Origin: Oscillospiraceae bacterium
Lineage (GTDB): Bacteria; Bacillota; Clostridia; Oscillospirales; Acutalibacteraceae
DNA: 64,000 bases
Direction of reading: 5' to 3'
Assembly (NCBI GenBank): GCA_025757685.1
Contig: CP107220.1
Location: 1,323,501-1,387,500 of the forward strand
Every line of letters begins with the position of its first letter. Position 1 is the stretch's first letter. The notes beneath the pieces were generated by a model that worked only from the letters and a program-made list of their open reading frames with translations, searched no databases and had not been told where the DNA came from. A program made the position numbers and the translations under genes. Shown piece after piece: positions 17,661 to 26,753 of the stretch.

Positions 17661-18171
17661 CTGCTTGCCAACCTCTTTCCTGCTTGCAATAGGGCACAAA
17701 CACATAGCACCCGCTGCCAAAGCGGATTGTGTCATTTTCTTTCAATTCCATGGCTTTTTGCACCGGCGAATTATTTACAAAAACGGAACCGTTTTCGTTC
17801 TTGATATAGAAGTGATCCGAGCGCCGATCATAGGTCACAGACAAATGCTTTTGCCTGCACAACCGGGGATCATCCGTAATGGCAATATCCATCATTCTGT
17901 CCCGGCCAATGAAATTTCGATTCATGTGCAGCTCAAAGCTCCTGCCCCGTACCGTGCCGGAAACACACACCAGCCAACCGGTAACCGGGTCAAAATCCTG
18001 TTCCTGGAAATAAAGGCCAATCGTCTTTTCTTCGCTGCGCACAGCATCACCATAAGCCTCCGTTTTCATCTCGTCCGCCATGGCATTGCCCTGGGCATTA
18101 CAGTATGGACAGACCGCAAACCGCGTGTCATCATAATACCGGCTACAAACTGCGCATTGACAGATCGCCAT
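17647..18171 (-). CDS. Zinc-ribbon FHA protein, GarA/OdhI-like layout (paralogue 2)
   Basis: 174 residues, soluble. N-terminal cysteines C4, C6, C9, C21 and C24 form a zinc-ribbon-like module; the motif E-K-T-I-G-L-Y carries T50. An FHA domain follows (TGWLVCVSG, RNFIGRDRMMDIAITDDP, C-R-Q-K-H, N-E-N-G-S). It aligns along its length with the protein at 12954-13559. Unlike that paralogue, it keeps N-G at the ligand loop. The start at 18171 has AGGTGAG just upstream. Its neighbours are the giant surface protein before it and the VWA-FHA protein after it. Confidence 0.82.
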   Translation of the reverse strand: MAICQCAVCSRYYDDTRFAVCPYCNAQGNAMADEMKTEAYGDAVRSEEKTIGLYFQEQDFDPVTGWLVCVSGTVRGRSFELHMNRNFIGRDRMMDIAITDDPRLCRQKHLSVTYDRRSDHFYIKNENGSVFVNNSPVQKAMELKENDTIRFGSGCYVFVPYCKQERGWQADENR

Positions 18172-18189
18172 TTTCTCACCTGCTTTGCA

Positions 18190-18224
18190 ACCTGTACACA
18201 GCGCCGATGGCACCGTGTACAGGT
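18190..18224 (-). other. Hairpin between the giant surface gene and the FHA genes
   Basis: The ten-base stem ACCTGTACAC / GTGTACAGGT lies in the 60-base gap after the giant gene. On the minus strand it is not followed by a T run, so it is more likely a processing, stabilising or partial-termination element than a full terminator. Confidence 0.45.
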
Positions 18225-18232
18225 ATTTTAGA

Positions 18233-21200
18233 TCAGTTCAATTTTTCGGCATCCGCCGCATCCATTTTCTTTCTTTTTTTGGATAGAATCGGCAGAATAA
18301 TCACCGCCAGCAACACCAAACCGATCACCACAAAGATCACCACGGAGATCGCCAGGTTGTTGCGGATCAAAGCGGCAAAGGCATTGGCACTAAAACCTTT
18401 GTCCACATAAATATCTTTCAGCACGATTTTGCCGTCCTTTTCTTCCAGCCAGTTATTTTTGTTGCCGGTGGTGCCGGAAACGAACAATTCCTGCTTATTG
18501 TAGTCGTTGGCAGTGGAGCACTTGTTCCCGGCCAAATCCGTGATCTCAAAGGTCAAATCGCTCTTGCCATTCTCCAGCTGAACCTGAACCACAGCAATAC
18601 CGTTTTCTACCGTCCAACCATTGGGGTGCTTTTTGTCCTGCGCGTGATCCCAAACCAGCGGATCCAGTGCCTGACCGTCCCGGGTCATGTGGATAACAAT
18701 ACTGGCCAAATTGCTCTCTGACACAGAGAAAGTAACCGTCTGCACCTTTGTATTGGAATAAAGGTGTTTTTCCAATCCGGTAATGCGCACATAAGGATTG
18801 GTATTATCAATGGTGAACTGGATATTTAAGCGATGCAAGTCCTTATTCTCAGAACTGTTGTTGACCACTGTATTTTTGCCGCCCAACTTGGTTGTGGACT
18901 TAATGTACAGTGCATACTTGCCCTCAGCCAAAATGTCCTTGCTGCTGATGGTATAGGTATTTACATACCACTCGCCTGCATGGTGCTGGCCCTTCTCCAT
19001 CGTGACCAAACCGTCCTTCTTCTTACCATTGATATTGATGTAATACTCCGGACTTTGAATTTCCGTAGGAGAATACTCCGTCACCACCAGACTCTGCTTG
19101 GCAACAGCCGTCTTATTGGCATAACCGTTATTCAGTGCAGCCAAATCATCGCTAACTACATAGACAGCGCCTTTTTCATTCTTGGTAAACACCTTGCGTT
19201 GCACCTGCGACTGATTACCGGCCATATCCACGCTCTGTGCGGTAACAATGTAATAACCATCCTGCTCCACAGCCGTGTAAGTTACTGTGTTTTGCAGCTG
19301 GTGGTCCGCCGTCAGCTGCCCGCTGTTCTTGGCAGAGACTTTCACCGTGCGTTTAGCCATCTTGGACTGACTGTCAAAGCAGGTGCCCACCACGCTGGAG
19401 GTAATGGTAGAGGCGTTATTGTCTGCCTCTTTGACCACAATCGTCGGCACTTTCTTGTAAGCCGTATTGGTGGTAATACCGCCAATAGTCAGCTGCGGTG
19501 CCGTCTTGTCAATGGTAAAGTCCTGCGCAGCCGCACCGGAGAAGTCACCGGCCACTGTTTTATAGCTGTTGCCGGCCTTATCCGTGGTCTTAAAGTTCAG
19601 TACATAATCACCATCTGCCACAAAGGTAACGGTCGCTGTCCAGCGGTCTGTGCCGTTCTCCTGACGAAACGCAGATACACTGGGTACTGCAATTCCCTTA
19701 CCGTTTAAGGTGGCCTTTAACTGATTTTCAAAAGCCTTGGCATTAAAGTTGTGTTCCGTTACGGTAACGGTCGCCGTGCGGGTAGCGTTAAAGTATTTTT
19801 TATTCTTTACCTGGTCATTCAGGTTCAAGGCCACATGAATTTTCGGTGCAGTCTTGTCAATGGTAAAGCGGGTCTTGTTGCTACCGCTTACCGCATCCCG
19901 GTTGCCGGCTGCATTGTACTTACCATAAGTTACAGCCGTGTTGGCATGACCTACATTATCGGTGCACTTTAAGGTCTTGATTCGATAATTACCGTCGCCG
20001 GTAAAGTCCACCTTAATCTGATACTGTCGGTTGTCTCCGTTCCCACTGCCTTTCTGAAGCAGAGTTTTGCCGGTGATCTTAAAGCCCTCGCGATAGGCCT
20101 TTGTATCTTTCTTATCAAAAGTTCTGGCGCTGTCCAGGCACTTTTCAATCAACAGTGCCACCTGCTCGGTACGAATATTGCGCTCTGTAATGGTAATATG
20201 TGCTGTACGCGTCTTGCTGTAATAACTACCGGACTGCGGTGCCACGGCAGAAGTGTACTCCACCTGAATCTGCGGTGCAGTTTTATCAATACCAAAGGCC
20301 ACATAATCATAAGATGTGTTTCCGGCATTGTCCGTCAGCTCCACGATCAGCAAAATATCATTGTAGTTGGCATCTACGGTAACGGTGCTAGTCAGTTCTG
20401 TGGCCAGGTTAGCATCCCGACCGGTGATCTTGGCATCATCCACCCGCCACAACTCTTTGGCATGCCGGGTCGCATTGCCGGTACTGCTTTCCAAGTTTTC
20501 TGCCTGTAAGGCAGCCTGCGCGTCTGCTTTACCGTAAGGTGTGTTCACCTCCAGCGTATTCACCGAGGTCTTGCCGCCCTCTATCAAAGTGTATTTTACA
20601 GTGCGGATACCAGACTGGGCGTCCTTAACCGTGACGGTAAACTTGGCGTTGGTGTCATAAAGCGGTACATTCTTCGTTGCATCGTAGCTCTGTTTTTTGT
20701 CTTGCTGAGGTGCATTTTGGCCACCGGCCTTGTACGCTTTTTTGTTATTCTGCGTACCGGCCGGCTGATTCTTCCGGGCGATCACAATGGAAGAATCCTG
20801 ATGCTGCTGGGCGTTCTCTACGATCGTACCGTCCGGGTGCACATAGCCCTGGTCATTTGCCTCGTTGCTGTCTGCAAAATATTTACAGCCGCTCCATTTT
20901 CCATCTTCCCGTGTGCCGGGGAAGTTGCCGGCATTATCCGTTGCGTAGGCATAGATCTGGCCCTTAAAGCCTGCCTGCACCGTCACGGTAACAGAGCTAT
21001 CGTCCACGGGGATTGCCTCTACCTCATCGAATTCCTGATTGAAGGGCACCAGTTTATAGGTAATGGACTTGACGCCGGATGCCGTTGCCTCCTGTTTATC
21101 ATTGCGCGGATCCGACGCGGAGATCACCACATCGGTATCCTTGTTAAAGAAGAAGCCGTAATCGCTAACAGTCACTTTCTCACAAGCGTTCCCACTGGGA

Positions 21201-23857
21201 ATTGCGAACTGGACTGTGGGCGCAGTCTGGTCAACGTTCAAGGTAAAAGAGACTTTGGAGGCATTGCCTGCGTTGTCCCAGGCTACCACTGTGTAAGTGA
21301 GTTCGCCGCCATTCCAATTTTCAATTCTTTCTCCATTGACCTGATGATAGGCGTTTTTCTCATCATCCGCCTGGGCCACAGCATGCAGATCAATTGTGTC
21401 GGTTTTCGGCGTTTTCTCGTTGTTGTATTGCGTACTGTATACAACCGTGCCATTCACATCTACCTGCACACCGGCCACACCGGAAATTTTTTCTTTATCT
21501 TTATCTGTTTGATCAGATACATGGAAAGAAACGGTATAGTCGTTCTTAAAGATAGTCGTGCTGGGAGAAGCAGAAACCGCATTTTCTGCTTTTAGCTCTG
21601 CATTCTGCCCCGCCGCCAAAATCCGCGGTGCGTTATTCTCTAATACAAAATTACAATCCCCAAATTTTTCCAGATCGTCTGTCAGATCATTCAAATTGGA
21701 ATTGGCTGTTGTCACCTGGATTTCTTTCGTTTGATTTCCTAACTGATCTTGCAGTTGTACATACAAGGAGCCCTTAAAGTTTTTCAGTTCTTCGGCAGTA
21801 ATCTCTGCAGTAAACTCGGCGGATACGGCGTTACCCACTTCGCCACTTTTTGCTACTTTTGCCGGAATGGTGGTTACCACCTGGTCGCTTGTGTCCTTAC
21901 TTGGGTCCTTAAAAATCAAGGACTGCACTTTCTTATCTGAAAAACCGCTGGCATTACTGTACTCATCCACACCATCTGTGGCGTGCACCGTAATCTTCAG
22001 TTCTTCATTAAAGAAGCGGCCAAAAGACAACTTGTTCAGGAATTTTGCAAACGGACCATTATTGCTTTGACTAAATTCAACTGGATAGAATTCCGGTGCT
22101 TTTTTGGGTTCTAATTCCGGTGCTTTTTTGTCATAAAGCTTTGCCGCACAGGAAGACGCACTTGACGCATTGCCGGCATTATCCAGGCAATAGAATTTAT
22201 GCTCTTTTTTATCTTCAATCGTAAACTGATTTGCAGTTTTGCTATCCGTTATATACTGCCAATCGCCGTCATCCATCTTATAAGCAACAACCGGGAATTC
22301 CACCTGTGCATTATTGGTATTTCCCTTTGCCTCTACCGTAGCGGTAATCGGTTCATTGGTCCAAAGTTCTTTCCCGTCTGCACCCACATTTGAGAGCGTT
22401 ACATTTGTAACAGTCGGCGGTGTAGAATTAAAATTCTTGATCTGAATTTTCTTTTCAGCCACATTTTCCGGTTTCGCATTGTCACACACATATACGGTAT
22501 GTATTTTATCGTCCTGGATATCAAAGGAATTTTTCTTTTGCCAATCGCCATTATCCAACTTATATGCCCCGAGTTTGTTCAGACCGGACTGCACATCATT
22601 GGCGGTTACCGTCACTGTAACGGCCTGGTTGGTAGGCTTATCCGTGCTCTGCTGCACATCATTGATTGTTGGCGCCGTGGTGTCATAATTAGGCATATAG
22701 GATAAAACAGCAGACTCGTTCTCAGCCTGGTCTTTCACGCGAAAATCGTACGATTTTCCACCTTTCAGTTCAAAGTCACCGGAAGTCTGCCATGTTTCAC
22801 CGCCATTGCAGCTAAAAGCCTTAATACCGGAACCGCCTTCATTATCAGCAGCGTCAATATGGTATGTGTATGTGATTTTGTCGCTGATAGGAGTGCCCTG
22901 CTTCAAGGCCAAGTTTCCAAGCTTAACCTGCACCTTCTGAATCACAGGTGCAATGTTATCGTATTTGTCCGCTTTTGCCTGCTGCTTTGCTTCATTGCCA
23001 ACAGCATCCCGTACATAAAAGTTGTGTTCTTTGTTATCCTGGATCACAAATGTGCCGGTCTCCTGCCACTGGCCTTCGTCCATCTTAAAGGCTTTTTCTG
23101 CTAGGCCGGATTCGCTGTCCTTACCGGTAACGGTTACCTTTACTTTACCGTTTGTCCACTGTTCGCCCGCATTCGGCGGGTCCAGCACCACACCGATTTC
23201 AGGTGCGTTTGCATCTACATACTGCACCTCTACGGTCTCACCTGTGGACACATTACCCACAGCGTCTTTTGCATAAAAGGTGTAAGTCCCATTTGCTTTC
23301 ACCCGGAATTCAGGCGCTTTTTGCCACTGGCCGTTATCCATCCGATAGGCAACTGCACCATAGCCGTTACCATCATCTGCCTGCACCGTCAGTGTGGCCG
23401 GAGCTTTTCCCCATGCGGTGGGATTGCCGCTTACAGTCACCCTTGGCGCCTGGGCATCCGGCTGCACAGACGGCTCTGTGCCGGTCACAGTACCGTCCGG
23501 GTCACACAACACACCTACCCAAGCGGATTGATCGGCTAACCAAGTACCAAAGTCAATGACACCGTCACTGATCCGCACATCGTCTGCCGGATCTACCGCG
23601 CCATCCACATAAATGGTCGGCACCTCTGCGCTTTCTGCTGTATAAGCGACTTTGCTGCCGGTTACTTCCAAAGTTTCCGCACCGAAGAAGTACACCTTTT
23701 TGCCCTGCACCTCCACAACCATACAGTCTTTGGTGGCAGCCATAGCAGAGGTCACCAGACCCAAAGGCAAAGCCGTCAACAACATGAGCACTGCTAACAG
23801 ACAGGCCAATCCCTTTTTAGAAGTCATTTTTACTTGCAAGATTTTTGCTTTCATCAT
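18233..23857 (-). CDS. Giant Ig-repeat surface protein with C-terminal membrane anchor
   Basis: 1874 residues. Signal peptide at 1-41 (LLAVLMLLTALPLGLVTSAMA). Then comes a long array of Ig-like modules: early ones carry a Y-K-M-D-x-G-x-W-Q strand and end D-N-A-G-N or D-A-V-G-N, later ones begin T-A-P-x-I and contain R-T-A-x-I/V-T-I/V-T-E. Near the C-terminus is a membrane helix (AISVVIFVVIGLVLLAVIILPIL), then SKKRKK and a short cytoplasmic tail. No LPXTG sortase motif was found, so it is membrane- rather than wall-anchored. A role as adhesin, stalk or ligand of the VWA-FHA protein is possible. Thr-rich repeats give a skewed composition. Confidence 0.8.
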   Translation of the reverse strand: MMKAKILQVKMTSKKGLACLLAVLMLLTALPLGLVTSAMAATKDCMVVEVQGKKVYFFGAETLEVTGSKVAYTAESAEVPTIYVDGAVDPADDVRISDGVIDFGTWLADQSAWVGVLCDPDGTVTGTEPSVQPDAQAPRVTVSGNPTAWGKAPATLTVQADDGNGYGAVAYRMDNGQWQKAPEFRVKANGTYTFYAKDAVGNVSTGETVEVQYVDANAPEIGVVLDPPNAGEQWTNGKVKVTVTGKDSESGLAEKAFKMDEGQWQETGTFVIQDNKEHNFYVRDAVGNEAKQQAKADKYDNIAPVIQKVQVKLGNLALKQGTPISDKITYTYHIDAADNEGGSGIKAFSCNGGETWQTSGDFELKGGKSYDFRVKDQAENESAVLSYMPNYDTTAPTINDVQQSTDKPTNQAVTVTVTANDVQSGLNKLGAYKLDNGDWQKKNSFDIQDDKIHTVYVCDNAKPENVAEKKIQIKNFNSTPPTVTNVTLSNVGADGKELWTNEPITATVEAKGNTNNAQVEFPVVAYKMDDGDWQYITDSKTANQFTIEDKKEHKFYCLDNAGNASSASSCAAKLYDKKAPELEPKKAPEFYPVEFSQSNNGPFAKFLNKLSFGRFFNEELKITVHATDGVDEYSNASGFSDKKVQSLIFKDPSKDTSDQVVTTIPAKVAKSGEVGNAVSAEFTAEITAEELKNFKGSLYVQLQDQLGNQTKEIQVTTANSNLNDLTDDLEKFGDCNFVLENNAPRILAAGQNAELKAENAVSASPSTTIFKNDYTVSFHVSDQTDKDKEKISGVAGVQVDVNGTVVYSTQYNNEKTPKTDTIDLHAVAQADDEKNAYHQVNGERIENWNGGELTYTVVAWDNAGNASKVSFTLNVDQTAPTVQFAIPSGNACEKVTVSDYGFFFNKDTDVVISASDPRNDKQEATASGVKSITYKLVPFNQEFDEVEAIPVDDSSVTVTVQAGFKGQIYAYATDNAGNFPGTREDGKWSGCKYFADSNEANDQGYVHPDGTIVENAQQHQDSSIVIARKNQPAGTQNNKKAYKAGGQNAPQQDKKQSYDATKNVPLYDTNAKFTVTVKDAQSGIRTVKYTLIEGGKTSVNTLEVNTPYGKADAQAALQAENLESSTGNATRHAKELWRVDDAKITGRDANLATELTSTVTVDANYNDILLIVELTDNAGNTSYDYVAFGIDKTAPQIQVEYTSAVAPQSGSYYSKTRTAHITITERNIRTEQVALLIEKCLDSARTFDKKDTKAYREGFKITGKTLLQKGSGNGDNRQYQIKVDFTGDGNYRIKTLKCTDNVGHANTAVTYGKYNAAGNRDAVSGSNKTRFTIDKTAPKIHVALNLNDQVKNKKYFNATRTATVTVTEHNFNAKAFENQLKATLNGKGIAVPSVSAFRQENGTDRWTATVTFVADGDYVLNFKTTDKAGNSYKTVAGDFSGAAAQDFTIDKTAPQLTIGGITTNTAYKKVPTIVVKEADNNASTITSSVVGTCFDSQSKMAKRTVKVSAKNSGQLTADHQLQNTVTYTAVEQDGYYIVTAQSVDMAGNQSQVQRKVFTKNEKGAVYVVSDDLAALNNGYANKTAVAKQSLVVTEYSPTEIQSPEYYININGKKKDGLVTMEKGQHHAGEWYVNTYTISSKDILAEGKYALYIKSTTKLGGKNTVVNNSSENKDLHRLNIQFTIDNTNPYVRITGLEKHLYSNTKVQTVTFSVSESNLASIVIHMTRDGQALDPLVWDHAQDKKHPNGWTVENGIAVVQVQLENGKSDLTFEITDLAGNKCSTANDYNKQELFVSGTTGNKNNWLEEKDGKIVLKDIYVDKGFSANAFAALIRNNLAISVVIFVVIGLVLLAVIILPILSKKRKKMDAADAEKLN

Positions 23858-23895
23858 TCTTTCCCCATTTCTAATTTTTTATGTTTTATATGAAG

Positions 23896-24315
23896 TCACT
23901 CAATGATCTCTTTAGAGTACGCATAGCGCAGGCTCTTCATGATCTGAAAATCCGCCTGTGCATCTGCTTGCAGCAATGTGGTCTGGCCGGAGTGTTCCGC
24001 AGGTGTTTTCACTGCTGCATTTTGATCAAGTGGCATTGTGTTACCGCTATGGTCACCGGCAGGTGCCGCTGCACTACCGGTAGGCACTGTACGAGGTTGC
24101 ACCTGCCTGGGCTGCACCGCAGGCCCACTGGGAGTTGCCGGAGCAGGAGCGGCTGTATGTTTGTGGTGCCGGAGCCGCTCTTGATACCCACGATCCAGCA
24201 GGGCATCGTACACCTGGGCCATATTTTTCTTGAAGAACACAAAAACGGCCGTAATTGCTAAAATCACGCCAAGCACCATAAAAGAGATAGAAAGTCCGAT
24301 CATTGCACTGTACAT
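23896..24315 (-). CDS. Small single-pass membrane protein with Pro/Ala-rich tail
   Basis: 139 residues. An N-terminal membrane helix (IGLSISFMVLGVILAITAVFVFF) is followed by KKNMAQVYDALLDRG and then a Pro/Ala/Thr-rich, probably disordered stretch to the end. No known family is recognised. AAGGAGG lies 7 bases before ATG at 24315, ruling out an upstream start at 24381. It lies between the membrane kinase and the giant surface protein, so it could be an adaptor or kinase substrate, which is inference from position. Confidence 0.65.
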   Translation of the reverse strand: MYSAMIGLSISFMVLGVILAITAVFVFFKKNMAQVYDALLDRGYQERLRHHKHTAAPAPATPSGPAVQPRQVQPRTVPTGSAAAPAGDHSGNTMPLDQNAAVKTPAEHSGQTTLLQADAQADFQIMKSLRYAYSKEIIE

Positions 24316-24328
24316 AAATACTACCTCC

Positions 24329-25966
24329 TTATGTATTTTCCTTAAAATTCTGCTTGGCTTTTTGCGAGATGCTATCATCAAAGAAGCATTGCAGCGCTGC
24401 CGCTCGCTTGGGCAGGAAATAGGCTTTGTTGTCGATCAGACAATTTGCCTGGCTTTTCACCATAAAATCATATATACCCTGGCACTCTGCGTCACTGGTA
24501 TTGGCGCTGTTATAAAGTGCATCATACGCGGCCAGCTGATCCTTGTTCTCTTCCAAAAAGCTGCGAATGGTTTGCAGATTTTTCATCACCTCGTCCAGAT
24601 TTTTCGCTGCGCCGTTGGCGTCTGGGTCGTTGCTGTAATTGGCGGCAGCCTGATAAATCTGGGCGTAATACAATTTAATGGTTGCAATACTCGCCGGCAT
24701 ATCCACAGATTCTAGGCCATTTTTAATATCAAAAGGCTGATTGGGCAAAATGCGAATGCTGTCCGGATCTGTACTGGCAAAGGAACGATAATATTTGCAG
24801 GCATTATCCAGCGCATCTTTCTTATCCAAGTTGCTATTCAGTTCCACACGCAGGGCAATTTCAAAGCCGACCGTATTACGATCCTCCGTGTCCTTGATTT
24901 GTGTATATTGCCCAATATAGTCCGGTAAAGTTGCCAACTGGTTTGCGCTGGCGCTCTCTACATAGCCCTGATAAGCGTCTGCCCGGGTGGGGTCAATAGC
25001 AATGCACTCCTCATACTTGCCGCTACTTAATTTGTCCTGATAATCGTGATTGCGTACCACAAACGAAAGCGGCATCAAAATCGCACCGATCATAAAAAAG
25101 GAAATAGCCGCAGCAATCAATCCGCGAAAGGCATTGAGTTTGCGTTGTCGAATGCGAATGACAGCCTCGTCCCGGTCATGATAATGCTGAAGCGCATACT
25201 TAAAATCCGCCGCCGATTGATACCGATTGGCCGGGTTTTGCGCCGTAGCTTTATTCAGCACTTTAATCAGACCGTCTGTTACCGCCGGATTCTGCTTGCG
25301 AATATCGTCGTAAAATTCCACATCATACGGCGTTTTTCCCATCAGCAAGGAACGCAGCGTGATGCCCAGCGAATACACATCTGTGCGCGCATCCGACTGC
25401 ACCTTAGCATCAAATTGTTCCGGCGCCGCATACCCGCGCGTACCCACATTGGTGGTATCGCCCACATTCTGCGGCTTGTATTTCTTTGCTATCCCAAAAT
25501 CCAGCAGTTTGATCTGCTGTCTGTCCGGCAACAACTGCACATTGGCCGGCTTCATATCTCGGTAAATGATTTTTGGGGACTGGGTATGCAAATACTCCAG
25601 TACATCGCAAAGCTGGGAGCCCCAAAGCACCACATCTTCCGGTGTGGAAGGACCGTGCTTCACTTCTTCTGCCAGGGATTTGCCTTCTACAAAATCCTCA
25701 ATAATGTAGATCGTATCGTTTTGATCCACAATGTCCACAATGCGCACAATATTGGGGTGATTCAGCTTGGTGAGCATTTCTGCTTCTGACACCGGCGTTA
25801 AACCGACAATATTGCTTTGGCCCGGCGGTTTCTTCTTCGCTTCCTTTACGGCCCACTGCTTTTTTAAGCGTCGATCCATGGCCAAATACACAACAGACAT
25901 ACCGCCATGTCCCAGTTCTGTTAAAATTTCATATTTACCATCTATAATGGATCCGATCTCTGCCAT
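24329..25966 (-). CDS. Membrane Ser/Thr protein kinase with extracellular helical domain
   Basis: 545 residues. Hanks-type kinase in residues 11-270: glycine loop G-H-G-G-M-S-V-V, lysine K41 in AVKEAKKK, Y-R-D at 135-137 (HRD variant), D-F-G at 156-158, and A-P-E-Q. A membrane helix at about 282-304 (LIAAAISFFMIGAILMPLSFVV) leads to an extracytoplasmic part of about 240 residues. That part is predicted to be helical, perhaps TPR-like, and has no PASTA repeats, so it differs from PrkC/PknB. It likely senses an external signal. AAGGGGG is at good spacing before ATG 25966. It is followed by the small membrane protein and preceded by PP2C. Confidence 0.9.
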   Translation of the reverse strand: MAEIGSIIDGKYEILTELGHGGMSVVYLAMDRRLKKQWAVKEAKKKPPGQSNIVGLTPVSEAEMLTKLNHPNIVRIVDIVDQNDTIYIIEDFVEGKSLAEEVKHGPSTPEDVVLWGSQLCDVLEYLHTQSPKIIYRDMKPANVQLLPDRQQIKLLDFGIAKKYKPQNVGDTTNVGTRGYAAPEQFDAKVQSDARTDVYSLGITLRSLLMGKTPYDVEFYDDIRKQNPAVTDGLIKVLNKATAQNPANRYQSAADFKYALQHYHDRDEAVIRIRQRKLNAFRGLIAAAISFFMIGAILMPLSFVVRNHDYQDKLSSGKYEECIAIDPTRADAYQGYVESASANQLATLPDYIGQYTQIKDTEDRNTVGFEIALRVELNSNLDKKDALDNACKYYRSFASTDPDSIRILPNQPFDIKNGLESVDMPASIATIKLYYAQIYQAAANYSNDPDANGAAKNLDEVMKNLQTIRSFLEENKDQLAAYDALYNSANTSDAECQGIYDFMVKSQANCLIDNKAYFLPKRAAALQCFFDDSISQKAKQNFKENT

Positions 25967-25976
25967 AACTGCCCCC

Positions 25977-26753
25977 TTAATGCACTGTCTTAAAAGCGAC
26001 ACCAGTCATATTGTCCTGTTCATTCCGTTGTTGCAACAGACCGATGATCTCAACTAACACATCTTGCATTCCACGCTCAGACCGTACCACCCGCGGTGAG
26101 AGCAGTCCCAGTAGCTCCTCCTCTTGGATTTCATGACGAAAACCATCTGTACACAACAGGTAAACCGTATTGGACTCCAATGTGTATTCTAAAAATTCCG
26201 GCTGCAACACATGAGAGGCGCCCACGCACTGTAAAAGTACATTGCGCCGCGTATCTTTTTCTTCCTGATCCGGAGCCAATTTTCCGGCGCTGATCTCCCG
26301 AGCCACCAGGGATTGATCCTGCGTGAGACGCGAGACATTATTTTGTATCTTATATAATCTGGAGTCGCCGATATTGACCACATACAGTTTATTGCCAATG
26401 CAAAGTGCAGCCACCACAGTCGTACCGAGAGAAATATTGTGATCCAGTCCATAATTGCCAATATCGGCATTGAGCCGATTCAACAAATGGGTCCATTCCT
26501 TGCGCAATAATGCAAAATCCATTGTGCGCTGGCTGAGCAGAATCGGCAAGCTCTGCGCAAACCAATCTGTAAAGCGTGCGACCACGGTTGCGCTGGCCAC
26601 CTCGCCTTTTTTTAATCCGCCCATACCGTCACACACTACGGCGAACAACAAATTCCCATATCGCTTGCTCCGGGCGGTTTGAATACAGTAGCTGTCCTGA
26701 TTGGTCTTTTTGACCGGGCCAATATCCGTTTGTGCCGCAATTAAATAATTCAT
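25977..26753 (-). CDS. PP2C-family Ser/Thr protein phosphatase (Stp-like)
   Basis: 258 residues, close to a minimal PP2C domain. Motifs: TDIGPVKKTNQDS at the start, V-C-D-G-M-G-G, V-N-I-G-D-S-R-L-Y, L-T-Q-D-Q-S, L-C-T-D-G-F and E-Q-D-N-M-T at the end. This order and size match bacterial Stp/PrpC, which oppose PrkC-type kinases. Its ATG overlaps the TGA of the upstream FHA gene (ATGA), and the kinase gene follows after 10 bases, the classical phosphatase-kinase pairing. Confidence 0.92.
   Translation of the reverse strand: MNYLIAAQTDIGPVKKTNQDSYCIQTARSKRYGNLLFAVVCDGMGGLKKGEVASATVVARFTDWFAQSLPILLSQRTMDFALLRKEWTHLLNRLNADIGNYGLDHNISLGTTVVAALCIGNKLYVVNIGDSRLYKIQNNVSRLTQDQSLVAREISAGKLAPDQEEKDTRRNVLLQCVGASHVLQPEFLEYTLESNTVYLLCTDGFRHEIQEEELLGLLSPRVVRSERGMQDVLVEIIGLLQQRNEQDNMTGVAFKTVH

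Noticed and set aside
18190..18224. The hairpin after the giant surface gene as a strong terminator.
   Set aside because: No T run follows on the minus strand and the next gene starts at once in a tightly packed cluster, so it is listed only as a hairpin.
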